DNA of 64,000 bases, taken from assembly GCF_018282115.1 (NCBI RefSeq), contig NZ_CP054306.1, forward strand, positions 1,473,488 to 1,537,487, written 5' to 3'. Positions 7,893 to 17,247 of the stretch are shown in pieces; the first letter of the stretch is position 1; each line of letters starts with the position of its first letter. This DNA is from Synechocystis sp. PCC 7338 (lineage in GTDB: Bacteria > Cyanobacteriota > Cyanobacteriia > Cyanobacteriales > Microcystaceae). The translations under genes were made by a program, and so were the position numbers. The notes beneath the pieces were generated by a model that was not told the origin of the DNA, did no database searches, and worked only from the letters and a program-made list of their open reading frames with translations.

Positions 7893-9830
7893 ATGTTGAG
7901 TTATCGTTACGCCCTGTCATTGGCATTGTGTTTTTCCCTGCCCTTGGGACTGGGGGGTCAGGCTTTGGCCGCAGGTTTAAGTCCTTCTGGCGCCCCAGTA
8001 GTAATTGAACAAGAAGGGAAAAAGAAAAATTTAACACTAGATACAGGGGCGATCCGAGTAACAGAATTTTTTCTCAGTCAGGGACAAGTTCCCACCCCTC
8101 CCCTACAACCATTGCCGTCGGAAGACGATGTTGAGATTCCCCCCTCCCCTCCCCCATTGGAACTAGGGCCAGAATCCTCTCCCCTCAGCCCCGAGGAAGC
8201 GGTGGATACTTGTGGGTTTAGTCCTTCTCCCTCTGGTGACGTCGCGCCCATACCACTGTTGCGAGTGTCTGTGGATGGCACTCCCCTGGAGGTAAATTTA
8301 CTGGGCATGACGGTATTTTCGCCCCAGGAGTTGTTAACTTTACCAGCCCTCCAACCCTGGCAAACGGATTCCCCCAGCACCTCCGCCCCCCTCACCATTG
8401 CCACAGACTTGACAGGGGCGGAATTTGAAGTTTTATATCAAGGCTTAGTAGCAGCTATTACCCAGCTATACATCAATCAGGGTTACATCACTTCCCAGGC
8501 GATCGCCAAACCCATGGAACCAATCCCCAATGGGGAGGGGTTAGAACAGCCAATCCAGGTGGTGGAAGGCCAAGTGGAATCGGTCCAAGTGCGGGGTCGG
8601 GGACGTTTGCGCCCAGCCTATATCTGTGACCGGGTCGCCCAAGGAGTCCATAGCCCCGTCAACGTGGGTCAGTTAGAGGAACGTCTGCGGCTGTTGCAAA
8701 TTAACCCCATGTTGGAGAAAGTACAGGCCAGTCTTTTGCCCACGGGGAAGGTAGGTCTGAGCAATTTATCTGTCACGGTGGAAGAAGCCTTTCCCTTTAG
8801 TGCCAACCTCAGCTTTGATAACTATTCCCCCATTAGTTTGGGCAGTGAGCGGATCGGTATTAACTTGGACTATAAAAATCTCACCGGCCTTGGCGATCAC
8901 CTGTCGGGGAGCTATTACGTTTCCACCACTGGGGGTTTGGACATCCTGGATTTTAATTACCGGGTGCCCCTCAACCCGACCGACGGTACTCTACAGTTGC
9001 GCTTTGTGCCCACCTGGACCAGAATCACCCAGTCCCCCTTCGACGTTTTTAATATCACCGGCAGTAACCCCCTGTACGAAATTAGTTACCGCCAACCCCT
9101 CTGGACTTCTTTGACGGATGAATTTGCCCTTAGTTTTGGGTTCCGTTACCAGGATGGTCGTACCCTGGGACTAAATCGTCCCGATTTAACCAACTTCAGC
9201 CGCACCAGTGTGTTCCAATTTGGCCAGGACTATACCCTGCGGGACCAAACAGGGTTATGGTTTTTCCGTTCTCAAATGAACCTCGGTACGGGGCTATTCG
9301 ATGCCACCACCAATCCCAGCCCCTTACCCAGTGGGGAATTTTTCAGTTGGCTGGGGCAGGCTCAACGGCTACAAAGACTGGACGACAATAATCTGCTCAT
9401 TGTCCAAGCAGACCTCCAGCTCACCCCCGATAGTTTATTACCGGATTATCTGTTCATCATTGGGGGCGGCCAGTCCCTGCGGGGCTATCGCCAAAATGCC
9501 CGCTCCGCTGACAATGGCGTTCGTCTCTCGGTGGAAAATCGCATCACCTTGGCCCGGGATGGGGACAATAAGTCAGTGTTTGAACTGGCCCCTTTTGTGG
9601 ACTTTGGGGCAGTGTGGAACAGTGCCGGCAACCCCACCCAGTTACCCCCCAATTCTGTGCTGGTGGGGCCCGGACTGGGGATCATTTGGCGGGATATTTT
9701 GGGCATGACCGGTCTAAACTTCCGGTTTGACTATGGCATCCCCGTGATCAAGTTGGATAACCTGACCGGCAATTGGCAAAATGATGGGCTGTATTTCCAG
9801 CTTAATTACCGTCCTCCTTTTGGTAAGTAA
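7893..9830 (+). CDS. TpsB/ShlB-type outer-membrane transporter with POTRA domain
   Basis: A 645-residue protein of the two-partner secretion transporter family (ShlB/FhaC/HecB, Omp85 superfamily). Residues 1-26 are a signal peptide ending near GQALA. A Pro/Glu-rich segment follows at about 60-105. The POTRA_2 region is around 130-220 (TGAEFEVLYQGLVAAITQLY, GYITSQAI). The C-terminal half is a beta barrel with alternating aromatic strands, the hallmark GGGQSLRGYRQNARS near 525 and a C-terminal strand FQLNYRPPF. Such proteins export large beta-helical TpsA proteins or act as general Omp85 pores. No TpsA-like exoprotein gene is present in this window, so the substrate is unknown. Confidence 0.87.
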   Translation: MLSYRYALSLALCFSLPLGLGGQALAAGLSPSGAPVVIEQEGKKKNLTLDTGAIRVTEFFLSQGQVPTPPLQPLPSEDDVEIPPSPPPLELGPESSPLSPEEAVDTCGFSPSPSGDVAPIPLLRVSVDGTPLEVNLLGMTVFSPQELLTLPALQPWQTDSPSTSAPLTIATDLTGAEFEVLYQGLVAAITQLYINQGYITSQAIAKPMEPIPNGEGLEQPIQVVEGQVESVQVRGRGRLRPAYICDRVAQGVHSPVNVGQLEERLRLLQINPMLEKVQASLLPTGKVGLSNLSVTVEEAFPFSANLSFDNYSPISLGSERIGINLDYKNLTGLGDHLSGSYYVSTTGGLDILDFNYRVPLNPTDGTLQLRFVPTWTRITQSPFDVFNITGSNPLYEISYRQPLWTSLTDEFALSFGFRYQDGRTLGLNRPDLTNFSRTSVFQFGQDYTLRDQTGLWFFRSQMNLGTGLFDATTNPSPLPSGEFFSWLGQAQRLQRLDDNNLLIVQADLQLTPDSLLPDYLFIIGGGQSLRGYRQNARSADNGVRLSVENRITLARDGDNKSVFELAPFVDFGAVWNSAGNPTQLPPNSVLVGPGLGIIWRDILGMTGLNFRFDYGIPVIKLDNLTGNWQNDGLYFQLNYRPPFGK

Positions 9831-9970
9831 CTGAGGGGTGGTTTGAGAGTTTGAGGAACGCCCTGGTTTTTCCCATTATCGAGAATTGCCCACCATTGCC
9901 AGTGTTTTAGCGGGTTAACTTAACCAGATCGTCCGAATATGCTCCGAGGCCATCAGTTGTTCAAAACCAC

Positions 9971-10780
9971 CTACTCAATATTGATAGTGGTGGGGGAGCC
10001 ACTGCCACCGCCGTTGTTATTCTGGCTATTACCTGGGCGATGACTGCGGCGATATTCCCGATAGAGGCGATCGCGCCATTCAAAAAACGTACTGTAGGCA
10101 CTGTTATCCGCCAAACCAGGAATGCCTTTACCCTTCAACTCCTGGGCAATGTTTAAATAGTCACCACCGGGGATTTTGATCACCATACTCAACGCCGCCA
10201 CCGTTAAATCCGCCAAAGTCGGGCGATCTCCAATTAAATAGGGTTGATGTTGCAAAATTAACGTTAAAGCTTCCAAATCCTGATGGAGGCCCCGCATGGC
10301 TTCCTTAACCGCATCACCACCAAAACCAACACCACTACCGAGCAAGTCCAACATGGCCGGGGGCACTGCACTGACTAAATTTTTAAAAATGCTGGGGGTT
10401 TGTTTGGGCAGAATAGAAGTCCGCAAACCAGGATTTTGATTCAACGCCCCCACCATGGCTACCCGACCTTTCAGCCCGATGGATTCGTCGGCCCATTCTT
10501 CCATCAGCAGGCATTGTCCCCGTTGCACCGGATCGTGGGGCAGGAGGGGATTTTCGGGATATTTACGGTCTAGGTAGAGGGCAATTTCCGTCGAATCGGC
10601 AATGACAATGTCCCCATCCTTGAGCACTGGCACCTTGGTTTGTCCAGAAAGACGGAGCAGATCCAACTGACCAACCCCCGGCACCACTTCCACTGTCCGA
10701 TAATCCAAGCCCTTAAAGTCGAGAATGAGGCGGACTTTTTCCGAATATTGGGACAGTTCAAACTGATGAAGCTCAAGCAT
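9971..10780 (-). CDS. Glutathione S-transferase family protein
   Basis: A 269-residue GST. The N-terminal thioredoxin-like domain contains QFELSQYSEKVRLIL (residues 5-19, with Ser/Tyr candidates for glutathione activation), the cis-Pro segment KVPVLKDGD and IADSTEIALYLDRKYP. The C-terminal helical domain has the N-capping/hydrophobic staple motif LIGDRPTLADLTVAAL. The last 30 residues are a low-complexity Arg/Asn/Gly tail not needed for the fold. I start at the ATG at 10778-10780, which begins MLELHQFELSQ exactly where GST domains begin. A longer in-frame extension is rejected because it would add 74 residues without any family similarity. Function is probably thiol-linked detoxification; substrate unknown. 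Confidence 0.85.
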   Translation of the reverse strand: MLELHQFELSQYSEKVRLILDFKGLDYRTVEVVPGVGQLDLLRLSGQTKVPVLKDGDIVIADSTEIALYLDRKYPENPLLPHDPVQRGQCLLMEEWADESIGLKGRVAMVGALNQNPGLRTSILPKQTPSIFKNLVSAVPPAMLDLLGSGVGFGGDAVKEAMRGLHQDLEALTLILQHQPYLIGDRPTLADLTVAALSMVIKIPGGDYLNIAQELKGKGIPGLADNSAYSTFFEWRDRLYREYRRSHRPGNSQNNNGGGSGSPTTINIE

Positions 10781-10957
10781 AGTGAGGATTTTTATGGTGG
10801 GTGTACAATCGAAGACAAATTTCGTTTTAAGTCCAACATAACACGACTTTCTCACCCCGTCGGAGTAAGGCAGTCTGCGTCGTCCACTAAGCATAGGATA
10901 AACCCCAAAATTACTAATAGTTGTCGCCTCTATTTCTTGATCACAGGTAAGACTTTT

Positions 10958-12970
10958 ATGGACTATTTTTTGGTTTGTGGGCTGGGATATCTGGGGCAGC
11001 ACTGCGTTGTCGCTTTGAAAAATTTTGGCGTTAAAGTAATTGCTATTGAAAAACAGCTACCGTCCCAGTGGGAAATTAAAAACTTAGATAATTATTTAGA
11101 CCAACTAATTATTGGCGATTGCAGTCAATCTAGTATTTTACTTCAGTTGCCTATCGACCACATTCGGGCCGCTTTAATTGTCACCACCATCGAAAAGATC
11201 AATATCGAAACAGCCATAACTATCCGTGCCTTAAATCCCCAAACTCGTTTAGTAGTTAGAAGTGTAAGAGATAATCTCAATTCTTTGTTGAGCAACGAGC
11301 TAGGAAATTTTGTAGCCTATGAACCCAAACATTTACCAGCCAATGCTTATGCTCTTTCCGCCCTGGGTAAAGAAACTATTAGTCTACTGAATCTAGGAGG
11401 ACTAAAAATTAGAATTAATCGTTTGCAAGTTCCCGATTATCATCATTGGCTAAGCTATAACTTTTTGGATGAAATTAACAATCGTCATCGTCGTATTTTA
11501 AGCCATAATCACCAGGGAGATTTACCGCCTCGATCAATTGATTTTCATCGCTGGCATCCAGAAGCAAAAATTCAAGCCCAGGATACGATTATTTATGTGG
11601 AAACAGAAGAGAATTATTTTTTAAATAAAGGATATAATTTTAATTTAAATAGAAAAAATAACAACTTAAATTTTTCATATTTTCGAAGCCTAATTCAAAT
11701 TAAAATTAGTAGCTGGATCAAAAATTTTTGGAGCTTAAGCCTTAAGCAACAGGTAGCGAAAGTTGCTATTATCTATGGCTTGATAGTGTTTTTACTTTTA
11801 ATTATAGGGACGATATTGTTCAGTTTTTTCTATCCCGGTACCACCTTACTTTCTTCCTTTTATGTAACTGCTATTTTACTACTAGGAGGTTACTCTGACT
11901 TGTTCGACTCCTTTGAACCTATATCAGCTTTGCCAGAATGGTTACAGTTATTCAGTCTAGCTCTGACCGTTACCGGTACCGCCTTTGTCGGGGTTCTATA
12001 TGCCCTATTAACCCAAGCCCTGTTGTCGTCTAAATTTCAGTTTTACAATAAACGTCCCCCTATTCCAAAAGCAGATCATGTGGTGATTATTGGACTAGGT
12101 AAACTTGGACAAGAAATTGCTAATAAATTGCTGGAATTGAAAATCAATGTGTTAGGTATAACTTTTAATACCATTGCTAGCCAGTCAGATTTTTTAGATA
12201 TTCCCTTAATTTATGGTCATAACTTAGTTGATAGCCTACAATTAGCTAATCTAGAAACCGCCAGCAGTGTCATTGTTGTTACTGATGATGACATTGTTAA
12301 TATTGAAACGGCATTGCTAACTCGAAAAATCAATCCCCGTTGTCAATTAGTAATTCGCACTAATGGTGATACATTGACGAAAAATTTAGGACGATTATTA
12401 CCAGCAGCAATTATTATTGACCCCTATGTAGCAGCAGCAGAAGTGTTCACTGGAGCAGCTTTTGGAGAAAATATCCTTGGTTTATCCTGTTGGCAAGAAC
12501 AGACAGTTTTGGTCACCCAATATTACATTGAAGAACAAGATACACTCCAGGGTTTATTAATTGCGGAGGTGGCTTATGGCTATGGAGTTGTCCCGATAAT
12601 TTATCAGGAAAAATCCGAGGATGAACCAATTTTCTTGCCCTCGGAAGACCGACGTCTAATTCCGGGTAATTTGCTGATTGTCTTGGCAACGATAGCAGGA
12701 TTAAAGGCTATTGAAACAGGGGATTTAAAACCAAAACAATGGAATCTTAAAATCATCAAAGCTAGTTCTAAAATGTCAATTTTTGATGGCATTACTGCCA
12801 TTGCTCGCATTGCAGGTTGTCCTTTGAAAACGGCGACGGAAACAATGAATAATTTGCCAGCGACTTTGCCATTTAAAATGTACTATCATCAAGCAATGAA
12901 GCTTAAAAAAATGCTTCAGCAAAATCAAATTAAAAGCGTTGTTGAACAAAATTTTTCGCCAATTTCTTAG
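10958..12970 (+). CDS. Ion channel-like membrane protein with two TrkA-N (RCK) domains
   Basis: A 670-residue protein with a Rossmann TrkA-N domain at each end: YFLVCGLGYLGQHC at residues 3-16 and HVVIIGLGKLGQEIANKL near 373. Between them, about 265-350, lies a membrane core. It has one long helix, a pore-like re-entrant stretch containing LLLGGYSD near 307, and another long helix. This RCK-TM-RCK layout resembles potassium-channel-related proteins gated by NAD(H) or other nucleotides, but the pore motif is not the canonical TVGYG, so ion selectivity is uncertain. The ATG at 10958 is chosen because it places the Rossmann motif at the N-terminus. The upstream open frame overlaps the GST start region. 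The gene is much richer in A+T than its neighbours, hinting at separate ancestry. Confidence 0.75.
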   Translation: MDYFLVCGLGYLGQHCVVALKNFGVKVIAIEKQLPSQWEIKNLDNYLDQLIIGDCSQSSILLQLPIDHIRAALIVTTIEKINIETAITIRALNPQTRLVVRSVRDNLNSLLSNELGNFVAYEPKHLPANAYALSALGKETISLLNLGGLKIRINRLQVPDYHHWLSYNFLDEINNRHRRILSHNHQGDLPPRSIDFHRWHPEAKIQAQDTIIYVETEENYFLNKGYNFNLNRKNNNLNFSYFRSLIQIKISSWIKNFWSLSLKQQVAKVAIIYGLIVFLLLIIGTILFSFFYPGTTLLSSFYVTAILLLGGYSDLFDSFEPISALPEWLQLFSLALTVTGTAFVGVLYALLTQALLSSKFQFYNKRPPIPKADHVVIIGLGKLGQEIANKLLELKINVLGITFNTIASQSDFLDIPLIYGHNLVDSLQLANLETASSVIVVTDDDIVNIETALLTRKINPRCQLVIRTNGDTLTKNLGRLLPAAIIIDPYVAAAEVFTGAAFGENILGLSCWQEQTVLVTQYYIEEQDTLQGLLIAEVAYGYGVVPIIYQEKSEDEPIFLPSEDRRLIPGNLLIVLATIAGLKAIETGDLKPKQWNLKIIKASSKMSIFDGITAIARIAGCPLKTATETMNNLPATLPFKMYYHQAMKLKKMLQQNQIKSVVEQNFSPIS

Positions 12971-13087
12971 TCGGTAAGACTTTCATTCCTTTCCCTGACA
13001 AAATTGCCGTAGAATACTAATGGCAATAGGTTTCTTTGTCATGCCCAACGGCGATCGCCTTACGTTGTTTCCTTCTAATCTGATCCC

Positions 13088-13927
13088 ATGGACCTTAGCT
13101 TTAGTAAATACCACGGTCTCGGCAACGATTTTATTTTGGTGGATAACCGTCAGAGTGCGGCTCCCTGCTTAACCCCAGACCAAGCCCAACTGTTGTGCGA
13201 TCGCCATTTTGGCATCGGAGCGGACGGGGTAATTTTTGCTTTGCCGGGGCAAGAGGGAACGGATTACACCATGCGGATTTTTAACTCCGACGGTTCGGAA
13301 CCGGAAATGTGTGGCAATGGCATCCGTTGTTTGGCTAAGTTTTTGGCAGATTTAGAAGGGGTAGGGGAAAAAACCTATCGCATCCATACCCTGGCCGGGG
13401 TAATCACCCCCCAACTGTTGGCCGATGGCCAGGTGAAAGTGGACATGGGGGAACCCCAATTGTTAGCGGAGCTTATTCCCACCACCCTAGCGGCACCGGG
13501 GGAAAAGGTTGTGGATCTGCCTTTGGTAGTGGCCGGGCAAACCTGGGCTGTGACCTGTGTGAGCATGGGTAATCCCCATTGTTTGACTTTTGTAGACGAT
13601 GTGGACAGTCTTAACTTAACGGAGATTGGCCCCCTGTTTGAGCACCATTCCCAATTTCCCCAACGTACCAATACGGAGTTTATCAAAGTTTTGGCGGGCG
13701 ATCGCCTGAAAATGCGAGTCTGGGAAAGGGGAGCGGGCATTACCTTGGCCTGTGGGACGGGGGCCTGTGCCACGGTGGTGGCGGCGGTGTTAACCAGCAG
13801 GGGCGCTCGGCGTTGCACGGTGGAATTACCAGGCGGCAATTTGGAGATTGAATGGTCTGCCCAGGACAATCGGCTCTATATGACGGGGCCAGCCCAGAGG
13901 GTCTTCAGCGGCCAGGCGGAAATTTGA
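13088..13927 (+). CDS. dapF: Diaminopimelate epimerase
   Basis: A 279-residue DapF that interconverts LL- and meso-diaminopimelate for lysine and peptidoglycan synthesis. The two catalytic cysteines are visible in [12 protein letters not shown] (near residue 75) and [12 protein letters not shown] (near 221), each in one of the two mirror-image domains. The start [19 protein letters not shown] is the canonical N-terminus. Standing alone on the plus strand, about 310 bases before the aminotransferase gene. Confidence 0.96.
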   Translation: MDLSFSKYHGLGNDFILVDNRQSAAPCLTPDQAQLLCDRHFGIGADGVIFALPGQEGTDYTMRIFNSDGSEPEMCGNGIRCLAKFLADLEGVGEKTYRIHTLAGVITPQLLADGQVKVDMGEPQLLAELIPTTLAAPGEKVVDLPLVVAGQTWAVTCVSMGNPHCLTFVDDVDSLNLTEIGPLFEHHSQFPQRTNTEFIKVLAGDRLKMRVWERGAGITLACGTGACATVVAAVLTSRGARRCTVELPGGNLEIEWSAQDNRLYMTGPAQRVFSGQAEI

Positions 13928-14237
13928 ATGTTTGAAAATGGGTTCTAAAAACACCCTGACGACTGAAGTTGGGAGAAACTACAAAAAAATCCCTCGAAAT
14001 TGCGGTCGATTTAGGGAACAAACTACAACTTTACCAACGGAATCTCAAGTCTTAAAAAATAAAACTTTTGTTCTTTCTTGTGAAAAGCATTGAGTGGGAG
14101 AAGCAATTTCTGGCCAGTACATTGATGATGGGCGGTTAATCTGTTCAACTTGGGGACGGCCATGCCCTAGAATTTGATGGACATCTTTTCAGCCCAACGC
14201 CGCTATTTTTCCACAACATATTCAGTTAAGCAGCTCG
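13928..14237. other. Intergenic stretch between dapF and the aminotransferase
   Basis: About 310 bases. An imperfect inverted repeat (TCCCT...AGGGA with inner AAAT/ATTT) lies near 13990-14018 and could be a weak terminator for dapF, although no strong T-run follows. At about 14185-14205 a 17-20 base segment matches the antisense of the ruvX start region at about 5693-5712. I cannot tell whether this is chance or a fragment. No gene is supported. Confidence 0.35.
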
Positions 14238-15395
14238 ATGAACATCCCCATCCTTGACCTTAAGCCCCAATATCAAAGGATCAAAGCCGAAATTCAACAA
14301 GCGGTGAATGGTGTCTTGGAATCGGGACAATTCATTTTGGGCAAAACGGTTGCAGATTTTGAGCAAGCCGCCGCTGATTACCTGGGGGTAAAGTATGCCA
14401 TTGGGGTTAATTCTGGCACCGATGCTCTGATGATTGGCCTCAGGGCGTTGGGCATTGGCCCGGGGGACGAGGTAATTACTACCCCTTTTTCCTTTTTTGC
14501 TACGGCGGAATCCATCAGTAATGTGGGGGCTAAACCGGTTTTTGTCGATGTGACGATCGCCGATTTTAATCTTGATCCCGACAAAATCAAGGCGGCCATT
14601 ACGCCCCGCACTAAGGCAATTATGCCAGTGCATTTATTCGGTCAACCGGCTGCCATGGCTCAAATTAAAGCCCTTGCCCATGACCATGGTCTAAAAATTA
14701 TCGAAGATTGTGCCCAATCCTTTGGGGCTGTCTATGCCGGTGATTGCCTAGGTTGTGACCAGGACTGTGATGACCAAGTTAAACAGGCCCTAATGGGTCA
14801 ATACACCGGAGCCATGGGGAATGTGGGTGCCTTTTCCTTTTTCCCAACCAAAAATCTGGGGGCCTACGGTGACGGTGGTTTGATCACCACTAACGACCAG
14901 GCGATCGCCGATTTGGCCCGCTGTTTGAGGGTGCACGGTTCCAGACAACGCTACCAAAACGAAATGCTGGGCTATAACTCCCGTTTGGATGCGTTGCAAG
15001 CCGCTATTTTAAACGTCAAACTATCCCATTTAAAGGAATGGAGCATGGGCCGTCGTCGGGTGGCCCAGACCTATAATGATCTGTTCCAAGGGGTGGAAGG
15101 CATTACTACCCCCACCATCACCGCTGGCCATGTCTTTCACCAATACACCCTGCGGATTTTGAACGGCAAAAGGGATGCCCTAGCTAAGGCAATGCAAGGT
15201 ATAGGTATTAGCACCATGATCTATTACCCTGTGCCCCAGGATCAGTTGCCGGTGTACCGGGGTCAGTATGCCCCCAACCCCATCAGCGATCGCCTAGCCA
15301 CGGAGGTATTAAGTTTGCCCATCTGGCCGGAAATGGAAACCGAAACGGTGCAAACAGTGGCCGAAAAAATCATCCAAATTTTGCCCAGTCTGTAA
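14238..15395 (+). CDS. DegT/DnrJ/EryC1/StrS-family PLP aminotransferase
   Basis: A 385-residue sugar aminotransferase-type protein. The PLP Lys is Lys205 in FSFFPTKNLGAYGDGG. Also visible are VNSGTDALMIGLRALGIGPGDEV near 56-78, PVHLFGQPA near 131, IIEDCAQSFGA near 155 and YNSRLDALQAAIL near 245. These proteins transaminate nucleotide-linked keto-sugars for surface polysaccharides. Compared with usual relatives there is an extra segment of roughly 20 residues just after the AQSFGA strand, rich in cysteine (GDCLGCDQDCDD), which could bind a metal. The following small gene starts 30 bases downstream and is probably in the same transcript. Confidence 0.9.
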   Translation: MNIPILDLKPQYQRIKAEIQQAVNGVLESGQFILGKTVADFEQAAADYLGVKYAIGVNSGTDALMIGLRALGIGPGDEVITTPFSFFATAESISNVGAKPVFVDVTIADFNLDPDKIKAAITPRTKAIMPVHLFGQPAAMAQIKALAHDHGLKIIEDCAQSFGAVYAGDCLGCDQDCDDQVKQALMGQYTGAMGNVGAFSFFPTKNLGAYGDGGLITTNDQAIADLARCLRVHGSRQRYQNEMLGYNSRLDALQAAILNVKLSHLKEWSMGRRRVAQTYNDLFQGVEGITTPTITAGHVFHQYTLRILNGKRDALAKAMQGIGISTMIYYPVPQDQLPVYRGQYAPNPISDRLATEVLSLPIWPEMETETVQTVAEKIIQILPSL

Positions 15396-15425
15396 ACTTT
15401 CTGCAACCACCAATTGCCTATCCCC

Positions 15426-15671
15426 ATGGAAGCCGGACAACAATTTCTCACCCCCGCCGAGTCCCACGCCGTTGATGGGGCCCTGCTCAGTCAGTCGGAA
15501 AAGTTCCTCACCCGTCTCACTATTTCTTCCCTGCGGCTTTTGCAAACCATTGCGGCGGAAGAACAATTGGCGATCGCCGATCTGACTCCAGAAATTATCA
15601 TTGCTTGGTTCGAGGAGGATGCCAAAAGAAAACGGGAACAGGGGGCAGAAAAGCCGGTGCTGGATTGGTAG
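15426..15671 (+). CDS. Small conserved hypothetical protein
   Basis: An 81-residue acidic, mainly helical protein starting MEAGQQFLTPAESHAVD and ending AEKPVLDW. I recognise no domain. It follows the DegT aminotransferase by 30 bases on the same strand and is probably co-transcribed with it. The ATG at 15426 is preferred over a TTG four codons upstream. Confidence 0.6.
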   Translation: MEAGQQFLTPAESHAVDGALLSQSEKFLTRLTISSLRLLQTIAAEEQLAIADLTPEIIIAWFEEDAKRKREQGAEKPVLDW

Positions 15672-15698
15672 AGCCCAAACCCTTTCCATCAAAACAGC

Positions 15699-16385
15699 CT
15701 AATTTAAGTAGCCTTCCCGCAACCCGGCGATCGCCGCTGAGGTTCTGTCCCTGGCGTTGAGCTTACGCATAATGGTCTGCACATATTCCCGCACTGTGGA
15801 GCTGGCTAAATGTAATTCCTGGCCAATTTCGCTGTTGGTTTTACCTTCGGCCACTAACCGTAAAATCGTCACTTCCCGCTTGGTCAATTCATCTTTCTGG
15901 GCTTTGCGATAATCGGCGATCGCCTGGAGGCGACTATCAATGTAGGTTTTGCCCTGGAGTAGGCATTCCACAGCCAAGTTAATTTCCCCATTACCCAAAC
16001 TAGACTCCAAAAAGATCCCATCGGCCCCCAACTGCTGGGCTTCTTCCACAATGGCCGCATGGTCATTCAACAGCAACAATAAACACTGCGGCGATCGGGG
16101 GTGGGCTTTGAGTTGTTGCAACAGGTCTAAACCGGAACCGTCTTCTAACCGCTGGCAAATGATCACCACCACCGGATCTGGTTGCTGTTCAAAGTAGGCT
16201 AGGGCTTCGCTTTGTAGGGTGAAAATTTTGACTTTCTTTTTCTTTTGCCGCTGAGCGGAAATGCGGGCAATGGAGACGGCGAACAGGCGGGGATACAGGC
16301 AGGCGATGACGTTAAAGTGATTCACCAAAAGCTGAAACAGATCATACCTGGCATTAAAAACGAGGGAATCGGGGTCAAATTCCAT
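15699..16385 (-). CDS. LuxR/NarL-type response regulator with atypical receiver domain
   Basis: A 228-residue regulator. The receiver-like domain occupies about 50-150 and the LuxR-type helix-turn-helix about 165-225 (LTKREVTILRLVAEGKTNSEI, then STVREYVQTIMRKL). The phospho-acceptor aspartate expected in the DxRLPDGSG position is replaced: the sequence reads VVVIICQRLEDGSG with Cys77 at that site. It therefore cannot be phosphorylated in the usual way and may respond to redox or ligand, or work unphosphorylated. An N-terminal extension of about 50 residues precedes the receiver fold and includes a lysine cluster (QRQKKKKVK). Target genes are unknown. Confidence 0.85.
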   Translation of the reverse strand: MEFDPDSLVFNARYDLFQLLVNHFNVIACLYPRLFAVSIARISAQRQKKKKVKIFTLQSEALAYFEQQPDPVVVIICQRLEDGSGLDLLQQLKAHPRSPQCLLLLLNDHAAIVEEAQQLGADGIFLESSLGNGEINLAVECLLQGKTYIDSRLQAIADYRKAQKDELTKREVTILRLVAEGKTNSEIGQELHLASSTVREYVQTIMRKLNARDRTSAAIAGLREGYLN

Positions 16386-16515
16386 GGATGGTTAGGTAAC
16401 AGCAGGGCGTTTAATTTGTATGTTGCCAATTTTCTGCTCTGCTGGCCATAAATTGTAGAAAAATAGGGTATAACCATAGTATAACCAAAGGCGTAGGACA
16501 CTCTGCTAGATTAGT

Positions 16516-16752
16516 ATGAAAACAGCAATTTCCCTTCCAGATTCGGTTTTTCAAGAGGCGGAAGCCTTAGCTCGACAATTAGGTTTGTCCCGCAGTGAGC
16601 TTTACACAAATGCCATTAGGGCCCACTTAGACAAGTATAAAAATGATCAAATTTTGCAGAGGTTGAACCAGGTTTACGCTGAAGAGTCTTCTGCTCTAGA
16701 TCCAATCATGGCCGGGATGCAATTTTTGTCTCTGCCCTCCGAGGACTGGTAA
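16516..16752 (+). CDS. Ribbon-helix-helix antitoxin (CopG/MazE-like)
   Basis: A 78-residue protein. The N-terminal MKTAISLPDSVFQEAEALARQ is a ribbon-helix-helix DNA-binding start, followed by the SRSELYTNAIRAHL helix. The C-terminal tail is acidic and probably wraps the toxin. The TAA stop at 16750-16752 overlaps the toxin ATG by one base, which is typical of coupled antitoxin-toxin pairs. It likely represses its own promoter, located in the 130 bases upstream. Confidence 0.85.
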   Translation: MKTAISLPDSVFQEAEALARQLGLSRSELYTNAIRAHLDKYKNDQILQRLNQVYAEESSALDPIMAGMQFLSLPSEDW

Positions 16753-17090
16753 TGTATAGGGGCGAAATTTGGTGGGCGGATCTGCCTAATCCCGTCGGCT
16801 CTGAACCGGGCTACCGTCGTCCTGTGCTAATCGTTCAAGATGATATTTTCACCCAAAGCCTAATTAACACGGTCATTGTAGTTGTCATTACTTCTAATAT
16901 TCGGTTAGCAGAAGCACCGGGGAATGTCGTTTTGCCCCCGGAAGCGTCGGGCTTACCCAGGCAGTCCGTTGTCAATGTGTCTCAGATTTTAACGGTGGAT
17001 AAATCCTTCCTCACAGAACTTGTCGGTTCCTTACCCAAATATCTACAAGAGCAGGTGGATGAGGGTCTGCGGATGGTGTTGTTTCTCTAA
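16752..17090 (+). CDS. MazF/PemK-type endoribonuclease toxin
   Basis: A 112-residue PemK/MazF-fold toxin. Motifs are MYRGEIWWADLPNPVGSEPG at the N-terminus, RRPVLIVQDD near 24, VVVITSNIRLAEAPGNVVL near 47, and SVVNVSQILTVDKSFL. The Arg of RRPV and the Thr/Ser of the ITSN strand match the family's active-site area. It is expected to cleave mRNA at specific short sequences when freed from the antitoxin encoded just upstream. The length is normal and there is no sign of damage. Confidence 0.9.
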   Translation: MYRGEIWWADLPNPVGSEPGYRRPVLIVQDDIFTQSLINTVIVVVITSNIRLAEAPGNVVLPPEASGLPRQSVVNVSQILTVDKSFLTELVGSLPKYLQEQVDEGLRMVLFL

Positions 17091-17247
17091 CCCGATGATG
17101 ACCACATTTTTTAGATATTTTTTAGATCCAGGGCGGGGGCTTGGTTAATATATCTTCACAATCACTCCATCAAGAAACTATTTCGAATTGATGAAAAAGC
17201 TATTGTTTTACAGAAAAAAGACAGAATGATCCAGATTATAGGGGGTA

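Noticed and set aside
10640-10957. Upstream extension of the channel-like gene
   Set aside because: It overlaps the antisense of the GST start region, has no family similarity, and the ATG at 10958 places the Rossmann motif at the N-terminus as expected.
10781-11002. N-terminal extension of the GST gene
   Set aside because: It would add 74 residues before the canonical MLELHQFELSQ start; composition is not protein-like.
14185-14205. Short match to the antisense of the ruvX start region
   Set aside because: Only 17-20 bases, could be chance; reported in the intergenic entry but not as a duplication.
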